Numbered from the stretch's first letter, positions 1-9,125 are shown. The stretch is DNA of 64,000 bases from Maledivibacter sp. (GCA_025210375.1 JAOASB010000041.1:40481-104480); one strand, 5' to 3'. Numbers and translations: made by a program. Notes: generated from the sequence alone by a model not told the origin.

Positions 1-90
1 GATTGTTTTTATTCTTGCAGCCATAATGATTCCCATTGTCTCAATTTCTCCAAGTTGTTTTTTGGCCAATGCTTTGGAAAACTCAATCAT
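1..90 (-). CDS. Unidentified protein, N-terminal fragment
   Basis: An open frame reads leftward off the window edge from an ATG at 90-88, giving 30 residues that begin MIEFSKALAKKQLGEIETMG. An AGGA ribosome-binding site lies about seven bases upstream of the ATG, which supports a real start. The gene is divergent from yedF, with about 230 bp between the two starts. Too little is visible to name the family or predict membrane segments. It would be transcribed away from the selenium/sulfur gene group and is probably not part of that operon. Confidence 0.5.
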   Translation of the reverse strand, partial: MIEFSKALAKKQLGEIETMGIIMAARIKTI

Positions 91-323
91 AGCTAAATCC
101 TATTATGATCACAATGTCCTTTTATACATGGTTAAAAGTATTGTAACCTATGGTGGAAGTCAAATGGTGAATAGCTTTTAGGTTTTAGTTTGTATAAAAA
201 AATTTTATGCAAAGGTGTTAGATATAAATAAATATTATAATAATAATTTTAAAAAACGATTATGTGATACTGGATTTAAGTATTATAATAATCATATGAA
301 CACAAAATAAGGAGGATAATACT

Positions 324-914
324 ATGAAATTTGAAGTAGATGCAAGGGGGATGCAGTGCCCTAAACCAGTTATAGAAACAAAAAAAGCAATGGAAAAAGT
401 AAATGAAGGTACTATAATTACTATAGTTGATAATGAAATAGCAAAGGAAAATGTATCTAAGTTAGCTAAAAGCCTAAGCTATGATGTAAATGTACAGGAA
501 GTAGATGGAGAATATCATGTAAATATTTATAAAGGGATTTTGGAAAATGACTTTATTCCAAAGGATATGAGTTCAACTAGAGATTTGGCAATATTAATAG
601 GTAAAGATACTATGGGCGAGGGATCAGAGGAGCTTGGGAATGTCCTTATGAAGGGGTATTTTTATACACTAACTGAAGCTAAACCATATCCTAAGTCAAT
701 ACTATTTATAAATAGTGCAGTTAAGCTTACTACAGAGGGATCAGAAGTGATAGATCATATAAGAAAGCTTGAAGGAGAAGGTGTAGAAATTCTTTCATGT
801 GGTACATGTTTGGATTATTTTAACCTAAAGGATAAACTAGTAGTAGGTGGAGTTTCTAATATGTACACCATAGTAGAAAAGATGAATGATGCAAAAAATA
901 CTATTAGAATTTAG
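324..914 (+). CDS. yedF: Selenium metabolism protein YedF (TusA-like + DsrE-like)
   Basis: This 196-residue protein has an N-terminal TusA/SirA-like domain (about residues 1-70) with the conserved CPKP motif at residues 12-15, whose cysteine normally carries persulfide sulfur or selenium. A DsrE/DsrF-like C-terminal half follows, containing CGTCLDYF near residue 160. This fusion is the YedF family found in selenium-using anaerobes. The ATG has a good AGGAGG site. It is followed 14 bp later by a DUF3343 gene, a common partner, so the pair is probably an operon for handling reduced sulfur or selenium. The exact reaction of YedF is not established. Cytosolic. Confidence 0.9.
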   Translation: MKFEVDARGMQCPKPVIETKKAMEKVNEGTIITIVDNEIAKENVSKLAKSLSYDVNVQEVDGEYHVNIYKGILENDFIPKDMSSTRDLAILIGKDTMGEGSEELGNVLMKGYFYTLTEAKPYPKSILFINSAVKLTTEGSEVIDHIRKLEGEGVEILSCGTCLDYFNLKDKLVVGGVSNMYTIVEKMNDAKNTIRI

Positions 915-928
915 AAGGAGTAATTAGA

Positions 929-1201
929 TTGGAAAAAGAATTTTATGTCATAGCTTTTGAATCTACCCATTATGCGATTATGGTTGAAAAGAAATTAAAG
1001 GATAACTATAATATTCAAACTATACCCACGCCCCGTGAAATCACTGCAAGCTGTGGATTATCAATAAAGTTTCAAGGGGAAAGCTTAGATGGAATTATAG
1101 AAGAACTAATTAGCCAAGAGATTAATAGGGATATGTTGAATATATACAGAATAGAAAGAACTGCTAACCATAAAAAAGCTGAAAAAATAAATTGGGGGTA
1201 A
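929..1201 (+). CDS. DUF3343 putative Se/S carrier-like protein
   Basis: This is a 90-residue protein starting at TTG, with AGAAGGAG positioned nine bases upstream. It has the DUF3343 pattern: an early hydrophobic strand (FYVIAFESTHYAIMVEK), then a TPREITASCGLSIKF segment whose single cysteine lies near residue 48 and is the likely carrier residue. Members are usually encoded beside yedF or cysteine desulfurases, as here, which is the basis for the putative sulfur or selenium carrier role. The mscS gene begins six bases after its stop, so the three genes are probably co-transcribed. Confidence 0.85.
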   Translation: MEKEFYVIAFESTHYAIMVEKKLKDNYNIQTIPTPREITASCGLSIKFQGESLDGIIEELISQEINRDMLNIYRIERTANHKKAEKINWG

Positions 1202-1207
1202 TAGATT

Positions 1208-2098
1208 TTGGATACAAAAGTAAAACAAGTGTTTTCGACCCTAACTACAAAATTTAGTGAAAGTTTAAAAGCCTTTACGGATCCAGAGAAGCTATCGAAT
1301 ATATTAAGTGACATAATCATAATAATAGTCATATTGGTAGGTACTAAGATAGCTATTAAAATTATTAAAGCATTGATTGATAAATTTTTTGCTGAAAAGG
1401 ACAAATTTAAGCTAAGGCTTGAGGAAAATAGGGTCAACACCTTAAAAAGTATATTAAAAAGCTTAGTGACATATATTATTTACTTTGTTTCATATGCTTC
1501 TATATTTGAGATTATGGGCATCCCTATTAAGGCACTGATAACTGCGGCTGGAATAGGAGGACTTGCTATAGGCTTTGGTGCCCAAAACCTTGTTAAGGAT
1601 ATTATTACAGGCTTCTTTATATTATTTGAAGACCAATTTGGAGTAGGGGATTATATTGAAGTAGATGGGAAAACCGGTGTTGTAGAAGAGATGGCACTGA
1701 GGATAACAAAAATAAGAGATTTTAGTGGAGATCTTCATATAATTCCTAACGGTGCTATTAATAAGGTCACTAACAGATGCAGGGGTAATATGAGGGCAAA
1801 GGTAGATATGAGTATAGCCTATGAAGAAAATATCGAAAGGGCTATAGAGGTTTTAAATAAAGCTAGTAAGCAGATAAAGTCAGAGAGTGATGATATCATC
1901 GAGGGGCCTATAGTTCTAGGAGTTACAGAATTTGGAGAGTCCGATGTTGTTATAACAATAATATCTAAAGTGAAACCAATGTCCCAATGGGCAGTTGAAA
2001 GGCTTATGAGAAAGAGATTTAAGGAAGCCTTTGATATGGAAGCTATAGAGATACCTTATCCAAAGAGAGTGATTTATAATCAGGCTATGGATACTTAG
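1208..2098 (+). CDS. Small-conductance mechanosensitive channel, MscS family
   Basis: This 296-residue membrane protein begins at TTG, just after the DUF3343 gene. Hydrophobic segments lie near residues 33-52 and 80-105. The signature pore helix follows (AAGIGGLAIGFGAQNLVKD, about 112-130), with the Gly/Ala packing of TM3. The beta domain contains GVGDYIEVDGKTGVVEEM and the IPNG turn. It forms a tension-gated channel that releases solutes during hypo-osmotic shock. Co-location with selenium/sulfur genes may be only transcriptional linkage. The length is normal for a short YkuT/MscS-type channel. Confidence 0.92.
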   Translation: MDTKVKQVFSTLTTKFSESLKAFTDPEKLSNILSDIIIIIVILVGTKIAIKIIKALIDKFFAEKDKFKLRLEENRVNTLKSILKSLVTYIIYFVSYASIFEIMGIPIKALITAAGIGGLAIGFGAQNLVKDIITGFFILFEDQFGVGDYIEVDGKTGVVEEMALRITKIRDFSGDLHIIPNGAINKVTNRCRGNMRAKVDMSIAYEENIERAIEVLNKASKQIKSESDDIIEGPIVLGVTEFGESDVVITIISKVKPMSQWAVERLMRKRFKEAFDMEAIEIPYPKRVIYNQAMDT

Positions 2099-2159
2099 AA
2101 CTTATAATTATAAATGTATCCATCTGATGGTGCATTTGACCTTAGGAGGTTTATATTCT

Positions 2160-2351
2160 ATGCCAATGGATTTAAAAGTAGGGGATATAGTTGAGACCAG
2201 AAAACAACATCCCTGTGGCAATAATAGATTTGAAATAATGAGAACGGGAATGGATTTTAGAGTTAGGTGTTTAAAGTGTAATAAACAGATTTGGATAGCT
2301 AGGGCCAAGCTTGAAAAAAGAATAAAAAAAGTGGAAAAAGAGAATGAATAA
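2160..2351 (+). CDS. DUF951 small protein
   Basis: A 63-residue cytosolic protein. The ATG at 2160 is chosen over the in-frame start at 2127 because a strong TTAGGAGGT site lies eight to ten bases upstream and the mature family begins close to this MPMDLKVGD segment. The sequence carries the DUF951 pattern KVGDIVETRKQHPCG, with a later CLKC pair, and ends in a lysine-rich tail. A small metal- or nucleic-acid-binding fold is plausible but unproven. The function of the family is unknown. It follows mscS by 61 bp in the same direction. Confidence 0.85.
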   Translation: MPMDLKVGDIVETRKQHPCGNNRFEIMRTGMDFRVRCLKCNKQIWIARAKLEKRIKKVEKENE

Positions 2352-2358
2352 GGTATGT

Positions 2359-2498
2359 AAAAAAATAAACAAGTCAGATTACGAAGTGATTTTGATTGTT
2401 TTCTAAATACTCAATTGCGAGGATATTCATTGTAGGTAAGGAATTGAGTAACGAAGAAAAAAATCAAAAGCACGAGTAAGACGACTAGTTTATTTTTT
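2359..2498. repeat. 140-bp imperfect fold-back element
   Basis: The spacer between the DUF951 and aminotransferase genes is almost filled by a long imperfect inverted repeat. The left arm starts AAAAAATAAACAAGTC and the right arm ends GACTAGTTTATTTTTT; both arms also share a TTTTGATT-type core and TACTCAATT near the centre. The loop is about 25 bases. The length and fold-back form suggest a non-autonomous mobile repeat; it could also act as a large terminator for the upstream operon. I see no second full copy in the window. Confidence 0.7.
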
Positions 2499-2681
2499 GA
2501 ATCTGCCTAAAGTATAATAAAATTTACAATCTTCAAGGAGTCATAAATACCATTTCAAAAAAATTCAATATTTACAAAAAAATGAAAATTATCTGCAAAC
2601 CCTATATGAAAAATGCTATAATATAATTAGTGGGTCAACCCTTTTCCCGATATTCAATAGATTTTGGAGGTGCTTTTTATA

Positions 2682-3872
2682 ATGGCAATAAAGTATTCTG
2701 ATCGTATGGAGGGTATTAAGGCTTCGGAAATCCGTGAGCTATTGAAGCTTACTGTTAGACCAGAGGTTATATCCTTTGCAGGTGGATTACCGGCACCAGA
2801 AGTATTTCCTGTTGAAGAAATGAAGAAGGTGTCCTTAAAGGTTCTAGAAGAAAGTGGACAGCAAGCACTTCAGTATAGTCCTACAGAGGGATTCCCTCCT
2901 TTAAGAGAAAAGATTGCTAAAAGAATGGAGCAGGTTGGTGTTTTTACAGCCCCAGATAATATTCTGATTACAAATGGTTCCCAACAAGGACTTGATTTCA
3001 GTGGTAAAATATTTTTAAATCCCGATGATATTGTTATTGTTGAGAGTCCAAGCTATTTAGGAGCAATAAACGCTTTTAAAGCATATCAATGTAAATTCCT
3101 TGAAATACCAACAGATGATGATGGAATGATCATAGAAGAGTTAGAAAAGGCCCTTAAGGCCAATGAGAATATCAAGATGATTTATGTAATTCCAGATTTC
3201 CAAAATCCATCGGGAAGAACATGGTCATTAGATAGACGTAAGAGACTTATAGAGATAGCAAATAAATATGATTTACCTGTTGTGGAAGACAATCCATATG
3301 GAGAATTAAGATTTGAGGGTAAAAGATTGCCTTCAATCAAGTCTCTGGATACAGAGGGTAGAGTAATATTCCTTGGTACATTTTCTAAAACATTTTGTCC
3401 TGGACTTAGGATAGGTTGGGTATGTGCCAGTGATGAAGTACTAAATAAGTATATCCTAGTTAAGCAAGGTGCAGACCTTCAAAGTAACTCTATGTCACAA
3501 AGAGAACTGGATGCTTTCCTGGAGGTGTATGATTTAGACGAGCATATAGAAAAAATCAAGAAGTTATATAAGGGTCGTCGTGATCTTATGCTCAAAACAA
3601 TGAAAGAGCATTTTCCAGAGGAAGTAAAATATACTCATCCAGAGGGTGGATTATTTACTTGGGCTGTATTACCTGAGCATATAAATACAAGGGAACTTAT
3701 GCAAAAGGCCCTTAAAAGAAACGTCGCATTTGTGCCAGGAGGCTCCTTCTTTCCCAATGGGGGTAATGAGAACACAATGCGTATCAATTACTCTAATATG
3801 CCTGAGGAGAGAATCGTTGAAGGTATTATAATATTAGGGGAAGTTATTAAAGAAGCCTTAAGTATAAAATAA
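2682..3872 (+). CDS. PLP-dependent aminotransferase, class I/II (2-aminoadipate transaminase-like)
   Basis: A 396-residue cytosolic enzyme. The ATG at 2682 is chosen because GGAGG sits 12 bases upstream; an earlier in-frame TTG would overlap that site. The fold-type I pattern is clear: SFAGGLPAPEVFP at the N terminus, ITNGSQQGLD (cofactor phosphate region), VIPDFQNPSGRT, then GTFSKTFCPGLRIGW, whose lysine (about residue 237) forms the Schiff base. The family includes LysN/KAT-II and broad aromatic or branched-chain aminotransferases, so the natural substrate is not fixed. It lacks the N-terminal winged helix of MocR regulators. A terminator follows at once, so it is monocistronic. Confidence 0.9.
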   Translation: MAIKYSDRMEGIKASEIRELLKLTVRPEVISFAGGLPAPEVFPVEEMKKVSLKVLEESGQQALQYSPTEGFPPLREKIAKRMEQVGVFTAPDNILITNGSQQGLDFSGKIFLNPDDIVIVESPSYLGAINAFKAYQCKFLEIPTDDDGMIIEELEKALKANENIKMIYVIPDFQNPSGRTWSLDRRKRLIEIANKYDLPVVEDNPYGELRFEGKRLPSIKSLDTEGRVIFLGTFSKTFCPGLRIGWVCASDEVLNKYILVKQGADLQSNSMSQRELDAFLEVYDLDEHIEKIKKLYKGRRDLMLKTMKEHFPEEVKYTHPEGGLFTWAVLPEHINTRELMQKALKRNVAFVPGGSFFPNGGNENTMRINYSNMPEERIVEGIIILGEVIKEALSIK

Positions 3873-3880
3873 AGCAATTA

Positions 3881-3908
3881 AAAGCTGTACCCTTTGGTGC
3901 AGCTTTTT
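3881..3908 (+). terminator. Rho-independent terminator after the aminotransferase gene
   Basis: An 11-bp stem (AAAGCTGTACC with GGTGCAGCTTT), a four-base loop and a short T run end the aminotransferase transcript. Confidence 0.88.
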
Positions 3909-3947
3909 GGTAATTTTCAACAAAAATATATAATTATATTTTTGTTG

Positions 3948-3976
3948 TTGAATAAATTGTAATCTAATGATATAAT
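3948..3976 (+). promoter_or_regulatory. Sigma-A promoter of rpsF operon
   Basis: TTGAAT at 3948-3953 and TATAAT at 3971-3976 are separated by 17 bp, a near-consensus housekeeping promoter about 80 bp upstream of rpsF. Confidence 0.75.
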
Positions 3977-3982
3977 CTAAAG

Positions 3983-4053
3983 TTGTGAATATAAAACATA
4001 TTCTCTCTGCTCTGCTTGAGTAGGGCCACAAAGACCATAGGGAGGTGTAAAAG
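3983..4053 (+). promoter_or_regulatory. Possible S6:S18 autoregulatory leader of rpsF
   Basis: The roughly 70-nt leader contains a run of CT repeats, then GAGTAGGGCCACAAAGACC and GGGAGGTG. Many rpsF operons have a leader bound by the S6:S18 complex. Position fits, but I could not confirm the published motif by eye. Confidence 0.3.
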
Positions 4054-4341
4054 ATGAGAAAGTATGAAGCGATGTTCATATTAAGACCAGATCTTGAAGA
4101 AGAAAAGAGAAATGAGTTAATCGAAAAATTTAAAACAATCATTTCAAATGATGGTGAAGTTGAAGAGTTTAACGAGTGGGGCTTAAAAAAGTTAGCCTAT
4201 GAGATTAACAAGCTTAAAGAGGGCTATTATGTACTAGCTAATTTCAAAGCAAATACAGATTTGCCTAAGGAATTAGAAAGAAATTTCAGAATTTCAGACG
4301 ATGTTATCAGATATATGGTTATCAATTTAGAGGCGAAATAA
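4054..4341 (+). CDS. rpsF: 30S ribosomal protein S6
   Basis: A 95-residue protein starting MRKYEAMFILRPDLEEEKR, the typical first beta strand and helix of S6. The conserved WGLKKLAYEINKLKEGYYV segment lies in the middle, and the chain ends near the usual length. S6 binds S18 on the platform of the 30S subunit. The gene opens the classic rpsF-ssb-rpsR operon, with GGGAGGTG upstream of the ATG. Confidence 0.98.
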   Translation: MRKYEAMFILRPDLEEEKRNELIEKFKTIISNDGEVEEFNEWGLKKLAYEINKLKEGYYVLANFKANTDLPKELERNFRISDDVIRYMVINLEAK

Positions 4342-4371
4342 AAAGTGTAAAAACAATAAGGTGGGGATTAA

Positions 4372-4782
4372 ATGAATAGTGTAGTTTTAATTGGAAGACT
4401 TACCAGAGATCCTGAGCTTCGCTTTACAGCAGGTAGCGGTAAAGCAGTTGCCACCTTTTCTATTGCAGTGGATAGACCATTTTCTAAGAATAATGAAGCA
4501 GATTTTTTCAGAATAGTTGTTTGGGGAAAAACAGGTGAAAACTGTGCCAATTATTTAGCAAAAGGCAGATTGGTTGGTGTACAGGGTAGACTTCAAAATA
4601 ATAATTATCAGACTAATACAGGCGAAAAAAGATATTCAACTGAAGTTGTTGCAGATAGAGTAGAATTTCTAGAATGGGGAAATAAAAGAGAAAATAATAA
4701 TTTAGATCCCCAATTCCCAGACTTCAATGATGGTGCAGATGGATTTCAAGCTATAGAGGACGATGATGACGTTCCATTCTAG
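4372..4782 (+). CDS. ssb: Single-stranded DNA-binding protein
   Basis: A 136-residue protein with an N-terminal OB fold (MNSVVLIGRLTRDPELRF, then FFRIVVWGKTGENCANYL) and an acidic tail ending DDDVPF, the tip that docks replication and repair partners. The linker is short and lacks a glycine-rich stretch, which is usual for clostridial SSB. It coats single-stranded DNA at forks. It lies between rpsF and rpsR, with 30- and 18-bp gaps, consistent with one transcript. Confidence 0.98.
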   Translation: MNSVVLIGRLTRDPELRFTAGSGKAVATFSIAVDRPFSKNNEADFFRIVVWGKTGENCANYLAKGRLVGVQGRLQNNNYQTNTGEKRYSTEVVADRVEFLEWGNKRENNNLDPQFPDFNDGADGFQAIEDDDDVPF

Positions 4783-4800
4783 GACAAGGAGGGGAAATTA

Positions 4801-5025
4801 GTGAGAAGAGGAAGAAAGAGAAAAAAGATTTGTAGCTTTTGTGCTAACAAAGTTAAAGAAATAGATTATAAAGATACTAAGTTTTTACAAAAGTATGTAA
4901 CTGATAGAGGTAAAATTCTTCCAAGAAGAATAACTGGTAACTGTGCGCATCACCAAAGACAGTTAACTACAGCTATCAAAAGATCAAGAATTATGGCATT
5001 ATTACCATTTACAGTTGGTGAATAA
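4801..5025 (+). CDS. rpsR: 30S ribosomal protein S18
   Basis: A 74-residue basic protein starting at GTG, with AAGGAGGGG upstream. It has the S18 pattern: an [12 protein letters not shown] start, then [25 protein letters not shown] and an [11 protein letters not shown] segment. Cysteines lie at about residues 11, 14 and 42, with a His pair in NCAHH, so this is a zinc-ligand-like (C+) paralogue. It partners S6 on the 30S platform. A terminator follows the stop. Confidence 0.98.
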   Translation: MRRGRKRKKICSFCANKVKEIDYKDTKFLQKYVTDRGKILPRRITGNCAHHQRQLTTAIKRSRIMALLPFTVGE

Positions 5026-5036
5026 AAGAGATATAC

Positions 5037-5068
5037 AAAAGAGGAGCAATATATTGCTTCTCTTTTTT
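5037..5068 (+). terminator. Terminator of the rpsF-ssb-rpsR operon
   Basis: The inverted repeat AAGAGGAGCAAT / ATTGCTTCTCTT is followed by seven T residues. Confidence 0.9.
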
Positions 5069-5091
5069 TATATCAAGGAAATTAATAGATT

Positions 5092-5118
5092 TTATGGTAA
5101 TAGCAAATATTACCATAA
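5092..5118. repeat. Perfect 11-bp inverted repeat
   Basis: TTATGGTAATA and TATTACCATAA flank a five-base loop upstream of the MazG-like gene. It lacks a T run on the plus strand. It may be an operator or an RNA hairpin; a similar TATTACCAT palindrome lies upstream of purA. Confidence 0.6.
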
Positions 5119-5200
5119 AGGTGTGGTATAATAGTAAAAACTAGGTTATATCATGGAATTGATATAATTTTGGATTATATATACATATCCCATGTATATT

Positions 5201-5209
5201 TGTTATAAT
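5201..5209 (+). promoter_or_regulatory. Extended -10 promoter of the MazG-like/DUF2232/gdpP/rplI group
   Basis: TGTTATAAT combines a TG extension with a consensus -10 hexamer, 20 bp upstream of the next start. No good -35 is visible. Confidence 0.5.
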
Positions 5210-5228
5210 GTATTAGGGAGGGAATAGT

Positions 5229-5555
5229 ATGTCCTTTGGTGATAATGGTATAGATATTACAAAAAATATAAAGATAATAGAATGGCTAAAGAGTGAGCTG
5301 CTTTCTTCTATAGCGTCATTATTTGAGCTGCTAGTTAGAGGAATCAAGGGGAAGCAGGAAGCTATAGCTGATATCCTTGCTAATATTATTTTAGTTACCT
5401 ATGTATTGGGAAGAAGACTGGGTATAAGCTATTCCAATTTGGATATGCGTGTCGATGATAAAATTAAACTAGGGGTTTTAGAAGATCATAAGGTTGAGAG
5501 CTGGTTCGGAGATCTATCAAGCTTAAAAAAACATATGGATAGAAATAGTAAATAA
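5229..5555 (+). CDS. MazG-like family protein
   Basis: A 108-residue protein of the short MazG-like type that regularly sits between rpsR and a DUF2232 gene in Clostridia. The body is mostly helical (NIKIIEWLKSELLSSIASLFELLVRG, then KQEAIADILANIILVTYVLGRRLGI), as expected for the all-alpha NTP pyrophosphatase fold. The acidic ExxE/ExxD metal-binding pattern is only partly present, so catalytic activity is uncertain. GGGAGGG precedes the ATG. It leads the DUF2232-gdpP-rplI cluster. Confidence 0.8.
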   Translation: MSFGDNGIDITKNIKIIEWLKSELLSSIASLFELLVRGIKGKQEAIADILANIILVTYVLGRRLGISYSNLDMRVDDKIKLGVLEDHKVESWFGDLSSLKKHMDRNSK

Positions 5556-5579
5556 TAGAAGCTTAGGGAGTGAATATAT

Positions 5580-6527
5580 TTGAATACACGAAACAAAACT
5601 AGTGCAATGGTTGAATCAGCCTTGATAACAGCAATAGCCGTTATTTTCACTTTAGTCAGTATGTATATACCTGTTTTAAATGTATTATTAATGTTTCTAC
5701 CGGCTCCTTTCATCGTAATTGGGGCAAAAAATGGATTGAAATATAACATACTGTCACTTATAGCAGCGGGGATCATGATAGGTACTTTTACAGGACCATT
5801 AAGAGCAGTGATATTTTTAGGAACCACTGGATTATCTTCGGCTTTTATGGGATATATGATTCAGAAAAAAAATTCATCCAATTTGATAATTCTTGTTGGA
5901 ACTATTGCATCCATAGTAGGCATGATAATTAACTTTGCATTGATGCCTAAAATCTTTGGCTTCGGGCCTTTAGAAGCCTTAGAAAATACATTTGTTCAGG
6001 CTAGGGAAATGTATAAAGGATTCTCCGGATTTCCTGGTATAGATCCTGCCCAGCTGGATCAAGTTTTGAATGTTCTAGATCAAATGAAAAAGCTTGCTTT
6101 ATTAGTATTCCCGTCTAGTATAATTGTTGCATCTGTAGTAACAACATATATAAACTATATTGCTTCAGGGGCCATTTTAAGAAGGACAGGCTTTGATATA
6201 CGAAAGCCAAATAAATTATCCCATTTTAGGCTGCCGGCCAATTTTATGATGGGATCATTGGTAATAGTACTTTTGACTTATTTAGCAAATAGATTTAATA
6301 TTGTCAAATCTGTTGCTTTAAATTTTAATATGATGCTTTTATTCCAAGAGATTTTTACACTACAAGGACTTGCAGTTGCTAGTTTCTTTTTGGAAAAAAA
6401 TAATTTGGGTAATGGATTGAGAAGAACCATTTTAGTATTTGCCTATATTATACCGATTACAAGGGGTATTTCATTTTTCATGGGACTAACTGATGTTGTG
6501 CTTAATATAAGAAAACTTGAGAGCTAA
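5580..6527 (+). CDS. DUF2232 (YybS-like) integral membrane protein
   Basis: A 315-residue, very hydrophobic protein starting at TTG, with GGGAG eight bases upstream. Hydrophobic segments are spread along the chain (near residues 12-35, 40-70, 75-115, 160-190, 215-240 and 280-310), giving about eight predicted membrane spans. The family lies directly upstream of gdpP and rplI across Firmicutes, as here. An S-component or transporter-like role has been suggested for relatives, but no substrate is known. The gap to gdpP is 15 bp. Confidence 0.87.
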   Translation: MNTRNKTSAMVESALITAIAVIFTLVSMYIPVLNVLLMFLPAPFIVIGAKNGLKYNILSLIAAGIMIGTFTGPLRAVIFLGTTGLSSAFMGYMIQKKNSSNLIILVGTIASIVGMIINFALMPKIFGFGPLEALENTFVQAREMYKGFSGFPGIDPAQLDQVLNVLDQMKKLALLVFPSSIIVASVVTTYINYIASGAILRRTGFDIRKPNKLSHFRLPANFMMGSLVIVLLTYLANRFNIVKSVALNFNMMLLFQEIFTLQGLAVASFFLEKNNLGNGLRRTILVFAYIIPITRGISFFMGLTDVVLNIRKLES

Positions 6528-6542
6528 GTTTGGAGTGTAATT

Positions 6543-8537
6543 ATGAATAATAAAAGATTTCTTAAAATCTTGATGCCCGATACTAGGATTTATCTATGGA
6601 TTATTGTGGTATTGGTTATGATTATATTTATTTATAATCCATATGTGGGAGCTTGTGGGATAGTTTTAATGGTATATCTAATTTATCATAATTGGAAATC
6701 CAATCATATACGTAAAAATAAATGGAAGAAGTATATTGAGAATTTATCTACAGAGATTGATTCAGTAGCAAGGTATTCCTTACTTAATTTACCCATACCC
6801 TTAACCATAGTAGAATTTGATGGAAATATATCATGGTATAATTCAAAATTTATCGATATGATGGAAGAGAAGGATATATTGGATAAAAATATAGAGGATA
6901 TTGTACCTGCCATTGAGATCAATAAGCTTTTAGAAGAAGAAAAGGAAAAAATCAAAGATATAAAAATCAAGGATAAAATCTATCAAGTTCGTTACAATGT
7001 AGTAAAGCTCGATAATGAAAATGAGGAAAGATATATTATAATGTTGTATTGGATAGAAAATACTAATTTTTATAATCTAAAGACAAAGTATAATAATGAA
7101 AAACCCAATATAGCATTTATCCAGGTAGATAATTATGATGATGTTTTGAAAAAAACTGAGGAAGAATATAGACCTTTAGTTACTGCGGAAATAGATAGAA
7201 ACATAAATTTATGGGTTTCAAGAATGAATGGATTAGTAAAAAAATATCAAAAAGATAAATATGTAGTTGTTTTTGAAAATAGATATCTTGATAATTTAGA
7301 GGCAAAAAAATTTACAATATTAGATGATATAAGGGAGCTTGATCTAGGAAATGAAATTCCACCAACACTAAGCATAGGTGTTGGTGTTAATGGGAAAAAT
7401 TTAAGCCGTTTAGAAGAATTTGCGTCATCGGCTTTGGAATTAGCCTTAGGTAGAGGTGGAGATCAAGCTGTAGTTAGAAAGATAGATGCCTTTGAATTTT
7501 ATGGTGGAAAAACTAAAGCAGTAGAAAAAAGAAATAAGGTGAAGGCCAGAATAATTGCCCATGCTTTGAGACAATTAATTGATCAAAGTAACAAGGTAAT
7601 AATAATGGGTCATCAGTCTCCTGATATGGATAGCTTTGGTGCAGCAATAGGAGTATATAGGGCTGTAATCAATAGAGGGAAAAAGCCATACATAGTTATA
7701 AATGGAGTAAATGCAGCTATTGAAAATGTATACAATAAATTTAAAGGTAATGAAGAATATAAGTTTATAAGCAGTGATGAGGCCCTAGAGATTTTTGGTG
7801 AGAAGGATTTGATTGTGGTAGTAGATACCCATAGACCTAGCTTTACTGAGTGTCCAAGGCTCATAGATAACAGTGATAGAATAGTTCTTATAGACCACCA
7901 TAGAAGGGGAACAGAGTTTATAGAAGATACGGTTCTTACCTATTTAGAACCCTATGCATCATCGACCTGTGAGCTTGTTACAGAGATTCTTCAATATATG
8001 GAAGCTAAAATAAATTTGGAAAAAATAGAAGCCGAGGCAATGCTAGGTGGAATAACTGTTGATACCAAGAATTTTGCCCTTAAAACCGGTGTAAGAACCT
8101 TTGAGGCGGCTTCCCTATTAAGAAGAGCTGGGGCAGATACCACAGAGGTAAGGCAGTTGTTTCAAGATGATCTAACTACATTTATAGCTAAGGCAAATGT
8201 GGTTAGAAATGCACAAATAGTTAAGGACAGTATAGCTATATCAGTATGCGATGAGAATATTAAGAATCCTCAATTAGTAGTTGCTCAAGGTGCAGACGAG
8301 CTTTTAAATATAAGAGGGATAAATACATCCTTTGTAATTGGAACTAAAGAAGATAATATAGTATTTATAAGTGGAAGATCTTTAGGTGAAATAAATGTAC
8401 AAAGGATATTAGAAAAATTAGGGGGTGGAGGACATCTTACTGTAGCTGGGGCACAGCTAAAGGATGTGACCACCTATGAAGCAAAGAATATGCTAATAAA
8501 TGTGATTGAAGAATACTTGGAGGAAGGTGAGAAGTAA
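6543..8537 (+). CDS. gdpP: Cyclic-di-AMP phosphodiesterase GdpP
   Basis: A 664-residue membrane-bound enzyme that hydrolyses c-di-AMP to pApA. Domain order is canonical: two membrane spans (about residues 15-57), a degenerate heme-binding-type PAS domain (about 70-160), a modified GGDEF domain (about 180-320), then DHH and DHHA1 domains. Key DHH residues are visible in [21 protein letters not shown] and LIDHHRRG, and the DHHA1 signature [11 protein letters not shown] lies near the C terminus. The stop overlaps the rplI start in TAATG, indicating translational coupling. The enzyme affects wall homeostasis, potassium control and beta-lactam tolerance in other Firmicutes. Confidence 0.97.
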   Translation: MNNKRFLKILMPDTRIYLWIIVVLVMIIFIYNPYVGACGIVLMVYLIYHNWKSNHIRKNKWKKYIENLSTEIDSVARYSLLNLPIPLTIVEFDGNISWYNSKFIDMMEEKDILDKNIEDIVPAIEINKLLEEEKEKIKDIKIKDKIYQVRYNVVKLDNENEERYIIMLYWIENTNFYNLKTKYNNEKPNIAFIQVDNYDDVLKKTEEEYRPLVTAEIDRNINLWVSRMNGLVKKYQKDKYVVVFENRYLDNLEAKKFTILDDIRELDLGNEIPPTLSIGVGVNGKNLSRLEEFASSALELALGRGGDQAVVRKIDAFEFYGGKTKAVEKRNKVKARIIAHALRQLIDQSNKVIIMGHQSPDMDSFGAAIGVYRAVINRGKKPYIVINGVNAAIENVYNKFKGNEEYKFISSDEALEIFGEKDLIVVVDTHRPSFTECPRLIDNSDRIVLIDHHRRGTEFIEDTVLTYLEPYASSTCELVTEILQYMEAKINLEKIEAEAMLGGITVDTKNFALKTGVRTFEAASLLRRAGADTTEVRQLFQDDLTTFIAKANVVRNAQIVKDSIAISVCDENIKNPQLVVAQGADELLNIRGINTSFVIGTKEDNIVFISGRSLGEINVQRILEKLGGGGHLTVAGAQLKDVTTYEAKNMLINVIEEYLEEGEK

Positions 8538-8983
8538 TGAAGGTAATATTACTAAAGGATATCAAAGGAACAGGGAAAAAGGGAGATGTCATCAATACAA
8601 GCGATGGACACGCAAGAAATTACTTGATTCCAAGGGGCTTGGCTAAAGAAGCAACCCAAGGTAACATAAAAAGTCTTAAAGCTCAGAAGGCATCTGAAAA
8701 GAAGAGACAAGATAATGAAGTAAATGAGGCAAAACAGCTGGCTGAAAAGATTTCTAATATAACGCTTAAATTTAAGAGTAAAGCAGGAGATGGGGGTAAG
8801 CTCTTTGGATCAATAACCACTAAGGATATAGCTGCTAAATTAAAAAAGGATCATAAAATAAATATTGATAAGAGAAAAATGGTTTTAGATGGACATATAA
8901 AGGAGCTAGGAGCCATATATGTGGAAGTAAAGGTTTATCCGGAAATAAGTGCAAAGATGAAGATTGAAGTTACAGCTGAATAA
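8537..8983 (+). CDS. rplI: 50S ribosomal protein L9
   Basis: A 148-residue protein with the strongly conserved L9 N terminus ([19 protein letters not shown], then [17 protein letters not shown]), the long connecting helix and the C-terminal domain ([14 protein letters not shown]). The start codon shares one base with the gdpP stop. In most Firmicutes dnaB follows directly; here dnaB is 11 kb away, behind a sensory gene island. Confidence 0.98.
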   Translation: MKVILLKDIKGTGKKGDVINTSDGHARNYLIPRGLAKEATQGNIKSLKAQKASEKKRQDNEVNEAKQLAEKISNITLKFKSKAGDGGKLFGSITTKDIAAKLKKDHKINIDKRKMVLDGHIKELGAIYVEVKVYPEISAKMKIEVTAE

Positions 8984-8986
8984 AAA

Positions 8987-9029
8987 AGTAAAAATTACAT
9001 GATAATTCGATAATATTGTAAAAATTACA
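8987..9029 (+). promoter_or_regulatory. Twin upstream activator sites for sigma-54 promoter
   Basis: Two copies of the 13-bp palindrome NGTAAAAATTACA lie at 8987-8999 and 9017-9029, 30 bp apart centre to centre (about three helical turns). The second begins 109 bp upstream of a sigma-54 promoter. The same motif pair occurs before the chemoreceptor gene at 15682. The nearby NtrC-type activator is the likely binding protein. Confidence 0.65.
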
Positions 9030-9030
9030 T

Positions 9031-9075
9031 AGAAATAGACCTAATGAATTAAATCAATTCATTAGGTCTATTTCT
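9031..9075. terminator. Perfect 20-bp hairpin after rplI
   Basis: AGAAATAGACCTAATGAATT and its exact complement flank a five-base loop. A long uninterrupted stem just after rplI fits termination, although the following T run is weak. It lies between the activator sites and the sigma-54 promoter. Confidence 0.7.
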
Positions 9076-9125
9076 ATTGTATTGATTTTAAAGGAATTTA
9101 GAAACTTATGGACTTTTAAGGATTT

